Below, one piece after another: positions 46,500 through 62,138 of a stretch of 62,138 bases of DNA. The position numbers and the translations under genes are program-made. Numbering within the stretch: position 1 is the stretch's first letter; each line of letters starts with the position of its first letter. Location of the stretch: NCBI GenBank assembly GCA_943704495.1, contig CALSCR010002353.1, positions 1 to 62,138 on the forward strand, given 5' to 3'. The notes under the pieces were generated by a model. That model ran no database searches, was not told the origin of the DNA, and worked only from the letters and a program-made list of their open reading frames with translations. Source of the DNA: Pigoraptor chileana (lineage: Eukaryota; Opisthokonta; Filasterea).

Positions 46500-46910
46500 A
46501 CACGCACTTAATAATGCGAATCCTCGGAAATTCTCATCTGGGAACCGCGGGCCAATCGCGTGCAGCCAGCGCATGAAATAATTGCTGTTTCATAGAATAT
46601 TCATACTAACACGCGTCGATTTTTCAGAAATTGGATCCGCCAGAAATTTCCCGAGAGTGTCGTCGGTGTGAAATATTGAAATTGAAATAAGTGACTATGA
46701 AAGCACTATCAAAAAACATAATCCACTTTAATTTTGTGCCACCTCGGCTGAAGGAATGGAATGGCTGTTTAGTATGGGACTGACTATGGGCGGGGCTGAT
46801 TAATTTTATTTAAAAATTATTACAGGCGATTGGAGTGCCGACTGGCGCATCCACATGACGCCCCGCTTGTGGGGTCAGTGGTACTGCAGTATGGCACTTT
46901 GTAGTGCTCC

Positions 46911-46970
46911 TATGCAACACTATGCAACACTATGCAACACTATGCAACACTATGCAACACTATGCAACAA
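46911..46970. repeat. Tandem decamer TATGCAACAC, six copies
   Basis: Six units; only the last base of the last unit differs. Confidence 0.97.
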
Positions 46971-47651
46971 TGCTCACTCACTACGGCAGACCGACACGAC
47001 GACGACGGCCGCGGTCAGTGCGTGCATCACGGCAACAATCCTCCCATTGCTGTGCCCAGACAGAACGGTCGCGTGCACACCAATACACACCACAACACCA
47101 CATATCCCTCGCGGAGGCCGCTGTCCTTTCCTCCTGGCGGTCGCTGGGGCACCCATAGGCCACCCCATGCCCCCTTTCTGCCGGAACACTAGCCGCTCAC
47201 CGGGATCTACCTGAGACAACAAGAAGCGGTGCTGGCACTGTAACTTGCCCACTCAATTGAGGAATGTACAGTAAAAGTCGAGCATAAACAACGTATCGAT
47301 CTCACGCTCTGCACTGGTCAGGCGAGCGCCTCTTGTGTGTATATTGGCTGGCTGTGCGGGACGCTGCTTGCTGCTGTTACTCGCCCTCGTCGTCAGTCGT
47401 CCGCACGCTTTCGCTTGGCCAAGTCAAATCAATTTCCTGTCGAAAGAATCCTTGCTCCATGCAGTAACGAATTGCTGTTTGGCAGTGCCGAGGTGTCTGT
47501 CTCTGTGCTGGAATGCCGCTTTGTCGCGTGGTGACCGCACGCCACTTCGTGCTGCGCGGTATCGCACACCGACACTGACTCGACACTGACTCTGACACCG
47601 ACACACTAGACAGTACTTGGACATCCATTGGAAACCCGCGCGTGGTAAAAA

Positions 47652-53866
<6,215 letters not shown>

Positions 53867-54353
53867 TGCTGGCGCTGGAATGATCAAATGCGTGTGACTG
53901 AGCGACGAGAGCCAATGAAATGTTGTAAACTATTTTAACCGGCATACCTGTGTAAATTGGCCGAATTCCCCCCCTTCTCCCCCCCCAAAACACAGGGTGG
54001 CTTGTAGATGCAGGTGTTGTGGCACGTGCCTTTTATGGCCGTCAGTCTGTCATCGACACAGTCAGACTAAAGGTTCGTTTTAGGCGACACCTAAACACGA
54101 GTATTAGTCAAGGAAGGGTTCAATTGGTTCACCGTTTTAGTGCTGCCGTAACAAATAATTGATTTATCCGCCATTGGAGTTAGGCTAGGGATAGCCGGCG
54201 CTCATCCAATTCAGCACGTGCAACTGACAGAAATGGTCGCCCCGAGCCCCGCTATACCGGCGTGAGCCTTTTTGATTTACTGACGCGACTTCGACAACGC
54301 TGAACATACAAAACTCACTGCTGGCTTGGACTCAATCTTGAACACACTCGAAA
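53867..54353. other. Intergenic, KDM5 to TRMT112
   Basis: 486 bp. CACGTG at 54215-54220 lies in CCAATTCAGCACGTG, 134 bp before the TRMT112 ATG. Nothing else is seen. Confidence 0.65.
54215..54220. promoter_or_regulatory. CCAAT plus CACGTG upstream of TRMT112
   Basis: CCAAT and E-box core nine bases apart. Promoter role inferred. Confidence 0.4.
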
Positions 54354-55217
54354 ATGAGGCTGCTTACCCACAACATGCTGAAATGCCACGTCAAGGTTTG
54401 TTTGATGTCCACTCATCTTGCAATTGTTCAAACAGTTAAGCACTGCTTCACTTGCAACAGCGACTCTAAGCGAAGGATGCTCATTTGTCTTTTCAGGGCT
54501 GCATCAAAGATAATTTCCCGTTGCGGATTGAAGTCGACGAATTGGTGAAGGAAGAGGTATGGTGCGACGCTACTTATTCTGGAAATCTGTTCTGTTCTGC
54601 GTTATGCAACAATAGCCATCAGACGCTTTTGTGTGAGTAATGCCGCCTCCGGATGCCGCCTCCCGCTCTCAAATGATTTGGCAATTCGCTTGCTGCATTG
54701 AAGGCCGAATTGAACCCCGACTTTATTCGACACATTATCGGAAAGTTGGACTGGGCGGCCCTAGTGGCAACGGCAAAGTCGGTGGGTGCGCAAACAATCG
54801 AGCGAAGAAAAACGCCTTTGGATTCGTCTTCAGTTTCACCAGTTCATTGGGCTGACTATTCTATGTAGCTAAAGGTTTCCTTACTTTGACACGAACGTAG
54901 CCTAACACAGAGGTAACATTGTTACTTTAATTCGTTTGTTTTGCAGCTTGACATCTCCGTTCCTGAATCACTTCCCGAAAGCCCAGACGATGAAGCACTG
55001 GAGGGCATACATAACGTAATTATTGAGGTTAGTTCCACATGTTCTTGTGGATGTGACGGTGTGGTGTGCCCTGTCGCAGCCTTACTGACTCGAGTGTGCC
55101 TCCTGCCGACTGCAGACACACCTGAAAGCAGGTCGACTGGTGTGCAATGGATGCGGGCGCGTTTACCCAGTTAGCAACGGAATACCAAACATGCTATTAA
55201 ACGAGGACGAGGTTTGA
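54354..55217 (+). CDS. TRMT112: TRMT112, activator subunit of methyltransferases
   Basis: TRMT112 is a small zinc-binding partner that stabilises and activates several methyltransferases acting on tRNA, rRNA (BUD23) and eRF1. 120 aa, exons 54354-54395, 54497-54556, 54704-54781, 54947-55027, 55116-55217. It begins [16 protein letters not shown] (human MKLLTHNLLSSHVRGV). The middle has [28 protein letters not shown] and [14 protein letters not shown]. It ends [20 protein letters not shown], with the CxxC expected of the zinc ribbon. Length matches the family (125 in human). All introns are phase 0. Confidence 0.96.
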
Positions 55218-55538
55218 GAGACCATCCGAATGCCAACCCTCACTTGGCAGTATAACTCAGCATTGCCTCGGATGTTCGGTTCCAATGAGAAGTTGTGAAA
55301 TACCACGAAACTGCGCATGCGTTCGCACTTTATTGTAGTGGACGTGACCGCCTTGCAGTACACACACGAGTATTTGCAAGTCTTTCATGAGGATCCTTTT
55401 GTAGTATGTGCTTGCATCACGCATGGGTACTTCTAGGGTTAATGTTCCCCTTTAGCACTTTTTGGTCGGACGATTGCCCGGATGCTACTATTTTGTGGGG
55501 AATACCAAACAGGGCAATAAGCCGACAATCAGCGTTTG

Positions 55539-55544
55539 CACGTG
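55539..55544. promoter_or_regulatory. CACGTG palindrome upstream of TMLHE
   Basis: In TTGCACGTGATG, just before the GGGCTGACTAT units. Role inferred. Confidence 0.3.
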
Positions 55545-55558
55545 ATGCTGCGGGCTGT

Positions 55559-55602
55559 GGGCTGACTATGGGCTGACTTTGGGCTGACTATGGGCTGACT
55601 CG
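55559..55602. repeat. Tandem 11-bp GGGCTGACTAT, four copies
   Basis: The third base-triplet varies (ACTAT/ACTTT/ACTCG). A related motif lies near 46780. Confidence 0.9.
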
Positions 55603-55901
55603 TCACCCGCATACATAATTTCAGCTGCCAATGTAATTACGGGCGGCCAATGGGACGTGGGGATCGCGGTGCCCACTCGACCCCGTGGGCTCCACTATAC
55701 ACCGGGCGCCCTCATTCGCTCTCTCGCGACACACACTGAGACTCCCGCTGGCCTCTCTTCTTGCTCTCTTGCTGCCAATTGAACACACATTCGCAGCCGA
55801 CACCTCTGAATTATTCCACGGGCGTTGCGTCGTATGTGCGAGGCTGTGCGTGTGAAAACGGCAGCAGTCGGAGTTGCATTCGTCATATTCCTCCGTAAAC
55901 A

Positions 55902-55995
55902 CACTCGAAGCAATCACTCGAAGTAATCACTCGAAACAATCACTCAAAGCAAACACTCACAGCAGTCACTCAGAGCAAATCAAAGCAAACGCTCG
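55902..55995. repeat. Degenerate tandem array, about 14-15-bp CAATCACTCGAAG units
   Basis: Six or so diverging units just upstream of the TMLHE start. Confidence 0.85.
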
Positions 55996-56121
55996 GAAGT
56001 AACCACACTCAAAGTTCCATCAAAAGCAACCATCGCTGGTCTCGTTCAAGTGCCCTCGCCTGCCAGTTTGTTTGTGCCGCCCGCGTCTCCCCCCCTCTGC
56101 CGTGCCTTCTCCTTCTTCACG

Positions 56122-58004
56122 ATGCAGGCCCTGCGCCGGCTGCCGACCACGCTGTCAGTGGGACGCTCCGGGCTCAGGTTAGTTGGCTTATCTTGGTGGC
56201 ATATTGCTGCATGTGAGTATGTGCTGCACCATTAAATATTGATGCGCTGTTTTGTGGCTGACTTGTTTTGTCGCAGGGCTGCCACTGTTGCCCGTGGGCT
56301 TGTCGGCCGCAATGCACACTCGTCGTCCAATGGCGGCGGCTCTCCGCGTCCCCCTTGCACCCGCGGCTACAGTGCTGCACTGCCGCGCACGGGAACGGGA
56401 CATCCTGCATCTGGCACCCACCCACACCCACACACACACAGCCATGCGACAACTCACTCAGCTCAGTTGACGGCGGGCGCGGCCCATGTTGATGTCCAAG
56501 CGACTGACGTGGAGGGACGGCCGTGGCGAGGTTCGTTCCACCACATTTGGTTGCGCGATCATTGCAACTGTGTGCGGTGCTTCCATCCGCGCACACTGCA
56601 GCGCACGAATGACACGCATAGCATTCCCGTAGGCATTGTGCCGCGCACACTAGCTGCAACCACCGATGGCCTTCGCGTCACATGGGAGCCCGATGGGCAC
56701 GTGTCACTCTACCCTTGGGAGTGGCTGCACGCCCACAACTACTCTGCCCGCGGTGCCCCACTGGAGAGCCTCTCTGGGGAGTTTGGGCGGAAGCGGCTGT
56801 GGGGTGCGGAGGTGGCCCGTTCTGCACCCCGCTTTGACTATGCCGATGTGATGGGGAGCGACGAGGTTCTGATGGGCTACCTGCAGGCGATACACGACAC
56901 TGGGTTTGCATTCATTGACAATGTCCCGCTCGACAAGGCGGACAACGAGCGGCTCGCCCGTCGCATTGCGTACATCCGCGAGACTCTGTTCGGCGGTTTC
57001 TGGGATTTCTCGCCAAATCTTGAACATGGCGACACGGCATACACAACACTTGCCCTGCGCGCACACACAGATGGAACATATTTCAACGATCCACCTGGGT
57101 GTGTTCGATATGTGATTGCCGTAATATTTCTGTCACGTGGTGGTTACATGGCTTTGTGCGAAATCATGCCCTCATAATTCAACCGACTTAGTCTAACCTC
57201 ACGACCCCTAGCATTATCGCCGCCCCCATTTGCACTGCATTGACGGACGCATTAGCCGAGCTAGCTGCCCCTCGCTTCTCCGCACTTATTTCATGCTTGC
57301 ACGCACCACAGGCTGCAAATGTTCCACTGCGTCCAGTTCAATGGCACTGGCGGCGAGTCGCTGCTCGTGGACGGCTTTCGTGTGGCGAGCGACGTCCGCC
57401 GCAAGAAGCCCGCACTCTTCGACTACCTCTGCAAAACCCGTATCCCCGCCCACTATCAAGATGTGGGCGTCAACATGCGCGCACTTGTGCCCATGATCAA
57501 TGTTGACCGTGCTTCTGGGAATGTCGTGCAGATAAGGTGCGTCGCACACACGGCAGCAATCGCCACCGCTGTGCGCGTGCCTGTGAATGGGATCCGTCTG
57601 CTCTTTCCAGTCCGCTTGACCTCTCAAAGCATTCATGTTTAGTGGTTTGCGACCGAACACTCAACTGAACGAAACCCCTCTAATTTTTGCTCTTGGTTTG
57701 CGCTGATTTGCGCAGGTACAACGGCGACGACCGGGACGTTCTCGGGTGCCTTCCGTTTGACGAGGTGCCTGTGTTTTACGAGGCGCTTCATGAGTTCAAC
57801 AGGGCACTCCGTGACACCGAGGGCGAATATCGCTTCCGTCTCCACCCAAACACCGTCCTAATCTTCGACAACTGGCGCGTTCTTCACGGCAGAACTGCCT
57901 TCACGGGCGACCGGCGAGTCCTTGGATGCTACATCAACCACGACGACTATCTGAGTCGCCTCCGCACTTTGCGTGAGGAACGAGGCATTTTTTCTGAGTT
58001 GTAG
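56122..58004 (+). CDS. TMLHE: Trimethyllysine dioxygenase, mitochondrial
   Basis: Fe(II)/2-oxoglutarate enzyme that hydroxylates N6-trimethyllysine, the first step of carnitine synthesis. 463 aa, exons 56122-56177, 56277-57098, 57312-57536, 57716-58004. The N-terminus (MQALRRLPTTLSVGRSGLR) fits a matrix signal. A His/Thr/Pro low-complexity insert follows at about residues 55-75. The zinc-binding N-domain reads WLRDHCNCVRCFHPRTLQR. The catalytic core has the HxD motif in RAHTDGTY at the end of exon 2 and the distal His in NWRVLHGR. GTGGESLLVDGF and FTGDRRVLGCYINHDDYL favour TMLHE over butyrobetaine hydroxylase, which is the close alternative. It is convergent with Rab GDI (stops about 290 bp apart). 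Confidence 0.9.
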
Positions 58005-58295
58005 TTGCGTCAATATGATCGCGGCAGGCCCGCACCATTAATGTACATGAAGGTTGGAAGAAACACCGGAAAAGACAGAATCAATTTGCCAAGAGCGCTG
58101 TCAGTGAGTGGAACCGGGCATTCAGCCGGGCGTTTAACTGGATCAAAACGTAACATAACTTTTTATACTAAAGCGAGCACGAACACGCAAAGGCAGGCGA
58201 GGTAGCCACGCACGCATGCACGCACACACACACACTGCAGCGTGCTGGCAGACATGGTGGCCGTAAATCAGCGGGCAGTCGGATGGCAAGCCACC

Positions 58296-61123
58296 CTACT
58301 GCGCCTCAACCGTCTCGACATGCTTTTGGACCTTGTCGAGGTTGAGCGGCTCGCCAGTGACGCGCTGGTAAACTTCCATAATGTCGAGGCACGTTGTCTC
58401 AAAGTGCGTTGTGGGATCGTACGACGAGCTAATAAACACCTTGTTCTTGGTGCCGTCGTCAATCGGTTCGTACATGTCGTACACCTTGACGAATCTGCCA
58501 AGTTGTCAAGATAGCAGCACAAAATTAAGATACGCTCGGGCGAGCAATGCAGGCAAAAAAATACCTGGCAAAGAGTTATGAAGACAAAAGTAGAACTCAG
58601 GACCGAAATCTCGAAACTCACTTTTCGTCAATGACGCCCAAAAGATCGAGGCCGGGCTTGATCTCATTCTCTGGCACGCTCGTCTCAACATTGGTGCTGA
58701 CAAGAGCAATGTACTTGCCCTTGGCAGCAACGCTGTGAGTGTACGACACGAGCGAAATGTATATGTCTGTAAAGGAAGGCAACGAACGGCATTGAGTGAT
58801 TGTGGAGGGAGCCAGACAAAGGTAAGCAGTGCTGCGTGGTCGGGCAGCCACACACCGTTCTTCCTGTTGACCTGGTTCTGGGGAATGATGACCTGGCACG
58901 AGAGCGAGTCGTTCGTGTTGGCTATCGGATGCGAGAGAATGCAGATGCACCGGATGACCTGGCCAATCTTCTTGACGCGGTCAGGGAAGTACGACGGGTC
59001 GCCAATAATGACCTTCGCCTTCGCAAACTGCTCAAGAAGCAAGGAGCGACGAAAATGTTCCATTGCAGATTTCAGGTGAGAATGATGAGAAAGAACGAAT
59101 GACACAGCATTCAGCCAGAAGAATGAAAGTCGGGTCTTGTTGCTCATGACTTGACAGAGCACAGAAGAAGAAGAAAACACAAATCCATTACAGCAGACAG
59201 ACAGGTCAGTGTCTTAATTGCCTCTATGAGCCACGCACAAGCTCCACACTGCGCTCAACTGTCCCGCCCTCATTCGTCTTGCACGGCTTACCTCGCCCTC
59301 AGACTTGACGCCGACAGCGATGCCATTGTCAAACACAACCTCCTCCACCGGCTTGTTGAGCATGTAGGTGCCACCGTAAATGGCGCTCAGGCTGCAAAGG
59401 ATCCACCGAATCGACATATATCAGGTGCGGTGACACAGGAACAATTGTCAAGCGTCTTATTCCAACGAGAATGGAATGCGCACCCAACAATACTGTTTTA
59501 GACAGCACACCACACTCACCGCGCAAACCCCTGGGGAAGCTCTCCGAGGCCATAAAGCGGGTAAATGTAGGGCGAGTTGCCGTAGCGAGCGAGCGATTCG
59601 CTGTACAGCTTGACGCGATTAATTGTCTCTATGCAGGGCATGTTGAGGTAGCTGGCGGGGCAAAATGAGGGATGCAAGCACAAGCAGGGTTTGAATCAGT
59701 CTCCGAAGTTATAAAGACTAAAGAAAATGTGCAGCCGCCACGTGAAATGACGTGAAAGGCAAAATGAGAGCACAATACCCACTCATCGTCCTTGTACAGA
59801 GCAATAGCATGACCCGTAAAGTCGGCAGTGTTGCGATCCAGGCCAAACTTGTCAAAGACTTCCTGCATCTTCGTCCTGTACGGATCGTGACCTGCATGCA
59901 CATGCGCATATCCAAGGCACGCAATGGTCAGTACATACAGAGTGAAAGGGGAAATATTCCGGCAAGCCACCACGACCAGAGATAAGGATTGTTCTGGGTC
60001 GACTATGCAGGCCTCGGTCAACAACATTGATTATAGCATCAAAAAAACGACCGGTCAGCGGGTGGCATTTGTTTCACACAGTCCGGAGATACCTGATGCA
60101 GCCCCAAAATAGACTCATACTTTCAGCTGTCTTATGCACCCAGTGTGGGACAAAGAGATGACGAATCGAATAGCACTGGACCCAACAGTGACCCTGACAA
60201 CCAATTGCCGCACACACGCACACACACTGAGCATACCCTGCCATGTGCTTGGGTTCTTGGGATCGAAATCGTGCGCCCACATGAGGAACGAGCGGAAGCG
60301 GCGCTTCTCAAAGATTCCCATGAGGCTGGACGACAGCGCCTCCTTCTCCGTCACAGGCACCTTGTGCAGCTTGCCCGCCTTGAACACATAGCTGCCCTCC
60401 ACGCTCTTGAACTCAAGGTAGCGCGTAACGTCCGTAATGATAAGCATCTTGACGAGCAGTCCTGTTGGACGATGGTCCGCATAGGTGTATAGTCAGCAAC
60501 AGAGCCCGCCCACACGATACAAACCCACCATAGACAGACGACGCCTTAATTTGAAGGAGAAAGGGGGCCTACATATGGGCTCATAACGCACGCACCGTTC
60601 GCCATGATGAGCTTGGGAATGAGATCCACATTCCAGTCGCGCCCAGAACCAAACTTGGCATCGGGCTTTCCAGGCTTCTTGAACAGCGTGTACCTGTGCA
60701 GAGCAGCAGGACGAACATCGCGTGAGCATTGCGTGAAGGTGGCAGTGGCAAAACTGGCGGAAACAGCAGAAAGTCATATGCCGGAATTCCGCAGACATAA
60801 AAACCCACAGCTTTTCGAGAGGCGTGATGGATGCGCTCTCGCCACCGTAGTAGTCATTGCGGTCCATGTGCAGAACCTGAAATTACAGCAGCAACAGGAC
60901 AGTCAACAAAGTGATTGTATAGTTTAAATCAGTCGACAACAGAAACGGGGGACATTAGACCAACAAAAGGAGCACACAATGACAAAAAACATCAGCAGGT
61001 GTATACCTTGCGTCCGCTGACCGACAGCAGACCGCTGAGGATGCACTCCTTCAGGCCGGTGCCAAGCACAATCACGTCGTATTCGCCATCCGCCAATTTG
61101 GGAAGGCTTTCGTATGCGGCCAT
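58296..61123 (-). CDS. GDI1: Rab GDP-dissociation inhibitor
   Basis: GDI extracts prenylated GDP-bound Rabs from membranes and recycles them. 454 aa, ten exons: 61123-61007, 60876-60809, 60693-60596, 60461-60237, 59891-59783, 59651-59520, 59391-59292, 59027-58856, 58766-58622, 58494-58296. Seen: the FAD-like N-terminal motif [35 protein letters not shown], the Rab-binding platform [16 protein letters not shown], and [48 protein letters not shown] and [12 protein letters not shown] follow. The REP-specific insertions are absent, so it is GDI and not Rab escort protein. Divergent from the CNEP1R1-like gene. Confidence 0.97.
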
Positions 61124-61646
61124 TCTGCAACTACACTCGTATCAGTGCGGCAATGCTAGTTTGTAAAATTTTTTAGGGAAAAGTAACCACAAGGGCCGTT
61201 GGTACATCAATTCTAATACTGCTGACACTTTGTACTAACATTTGTGGACTGGAGGGTCTTCTAAACTTTCTGTGGGCACTCCCTCGTGACGTTTGTGGCT
61301 GTCGCCTCTGTGCAGGGAGTCTGTTGCGTGCCAGGGGTCGTCGGTCCGTGTGCCGGAGTGCAGTTGCCACTACTGCGTCGTCACCGCTCTCTGTCTGCGG
61401 GCGCGTGGTGCATGCACAGTGCGATGGATGCAATAGAGCAACAAACCCATAACCCAATAAACACCCACCCGCTGCGATTATCCCGGATTACCCTCGGGAT
61501 CATATCACGTGATATATGCTGTGTCACGTGTCCGGCGATTGCATTTTGTGGAGTTTGGTGCCCGGCACACTGATCAACAACGCCCTTACTACTGTACGTG
61601 GTACAAGTAGTGTTAATCCTGAAAAGCGAATAAACTCAAGTGCGAA
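61124..61646. promoter_or_regulatory. Divergent Rab GDI/CNEP1R1-like upstream region with two CACGTG sites
   Basis: 522 bp between divergent ATGs. CACGTG at 61506-61511 lies in the longer palindrome ATATCACGTGATAT, and again at 61525-61530. A shared promoter is inferred. Confidence 0.45.
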
Positions 61647-62111
61647 ATGGCGACAAACACGGCGGCGGGAGCTGCCCAGCACGCGTCGCATCAGCAGCAC
61701 TTGCTTCAACAGCCAGTCTCCGTCGCTCCCCACTTTACCACAGGAGGCTTCCGGCCGGGAGGCGGCGGAATTACGGGCAGGCACAACCAGTCATTGCAAG
61801 GGCAAGGTATGTTGTGTCTTTCAATACGATTGGTAGCTCCTACACCAATCAAACAACTTACGATTTGACATCTTTGGTACAGATTTATATACTTTTGAAA
61901 GGAACTTTAAGCAAGATCTTGAATACTTACGGCGACGGCGAAGGAAAATTCATTGTGAGTGGAAAGATGCGCATCTTATGACGGACAAACACAAACTGTT
62001 CCGGGCTACCACTGATCATCAATTTTTTGACCGGCAGTGGCCCTGGCTGCGATCATAGGGTGGAATTGCATCGTCTGTCATAGCTGGTGGACTTACACGG
62101 ACCAGGCATCG
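61647..62111 (+). CDS. CNEP1R1: Probable CNEP1R1/Spo7-type nuclear-envelope phosphatase regulator, N-terminal part
   Basis: Exons 61647-61806, 61883-61954 and 62038-62111, about 102 residues, then a donor (GTGAGT); the gene runs off the right edge. The first 55 residues are a Gln/His/Gly-rich leader. Then comes DLYTFERNFKQDLEYLRRRRRKIH, running into a hydrophobic segment (LALAAIIGWNCIVCHSWW). The FER..L...Y/L block before a first membrane segment resembles CNEP1R1 (TMEM188) and Spo7, partners of the lipin phosphatase at the ER and nuclear envelope. Only half the expected protein is present, so this is a moderate assignment; another small ER membrane protein remains possible. Confidence 0.5.
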
Positions 62112-62138
62112 GTGAGTGATGAAGGGGGAAGAGCGGGG

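Larger units (their letters stand above)
55218..56121. other. Intergenic, TRMT112 to TMLHE
   Basis: 904 bp. CACGTG at 55539-55544; four 11-bp GGGCTGACTAT units at 55559-55602; a degenerate CAATCACTCGAAG array at 55902-55995, likely in the TMLHE 5' region. No gene is seen. Confidence 0.65.

Noticed and set aside
46855-47214. Open frame containing MQHYATLCN repeats.
   Set aside because: It translates the TATGCAACAC tandem array; all frames over it are open for that reason.

Overview
The window is nuclear DNA of an intron-rich, gene-dense eukaryote. I can support 17 protein genes in 62 kb with about 98 spliced introns; nearly all boundaries are GT-AG, and reading frames close exactly across every multi-exon model (for example MON2, 5,016 coding nt, and KDM5, 4,854 coding nt). 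I see no bacterial, organellar, tRNA or rRNA signal. The gene set (secretory-pathway Ca2+ pump of the PMR1/SPCA type, KDM5 with a PLU-1 region, TMLHE, TBCB, TMEM220, MON2, TFIIIC90, a 12-TM adenylyl cyclase) suggests a unicellular opisthokont or a close relative. That placement is inference from gene content; the species cannot be named from this sequence.

Layout, left to right: PMR1/SPCA Ca2+-ATPase (minus, cut by the window start); a GATA-finger plus SET-domain methyltransferase (minus); a membrane-anchored GalT/HIT-fold protein (plus); ALG2 mannosyltransferase (minus); a double-catalytic-domain adenylyl cyclase (plus); an orphan type I membrane glycoprotein (plus); tubulin cofactor B (minus); mitochondrial intermediate peptidase (plus); a 2.3-kb gene-poor island with tandem repeats; TMEM220-like protein (plus); MON2 (minus, 19 exons); TFIIIC 90-kDa subunit (plus); proteasome alpha5 (minus); KDM5 demethylase (plus); TRMT112 (plus); trimethyllysine dioxygenase (plus); Rab GDI (minus); a probable CNEP1R1/Spo7-type protein (plus, cut by the window end). 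The genes are unrelated housekeeping functions (trafficking, chromatin, mitochondrial import and carnitine synthesis, glycosylation, signalling), as expected of a nuclear chromosome, not an operon or gene cluster. Divergent and convergent pairs are tightly packed; the two stops of TFIIIC90 and proteasome alpha5 lie 127 bp apart.

The most unusual signal is a dispersed short repeat of about 48 bp, present in roughly 16 full or partial copies, always in introns or flanking DNA and almost always in the sense orientation of the host gene. It contains a branch-point-like CTGAC and tends to be followed by a pyrimidine tract and the intron's own 3' splice site, so it looks like a mobile or repeatedly copied 3' intron end. 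Other points of interest are the GATA-SET fusion, an adenylyl cyclase whose two catalytic halves are in swapped order, three probable GC-AG introns, a triplicated splice donor in TBCB, and a marked excess of the palindrome CACGTG.
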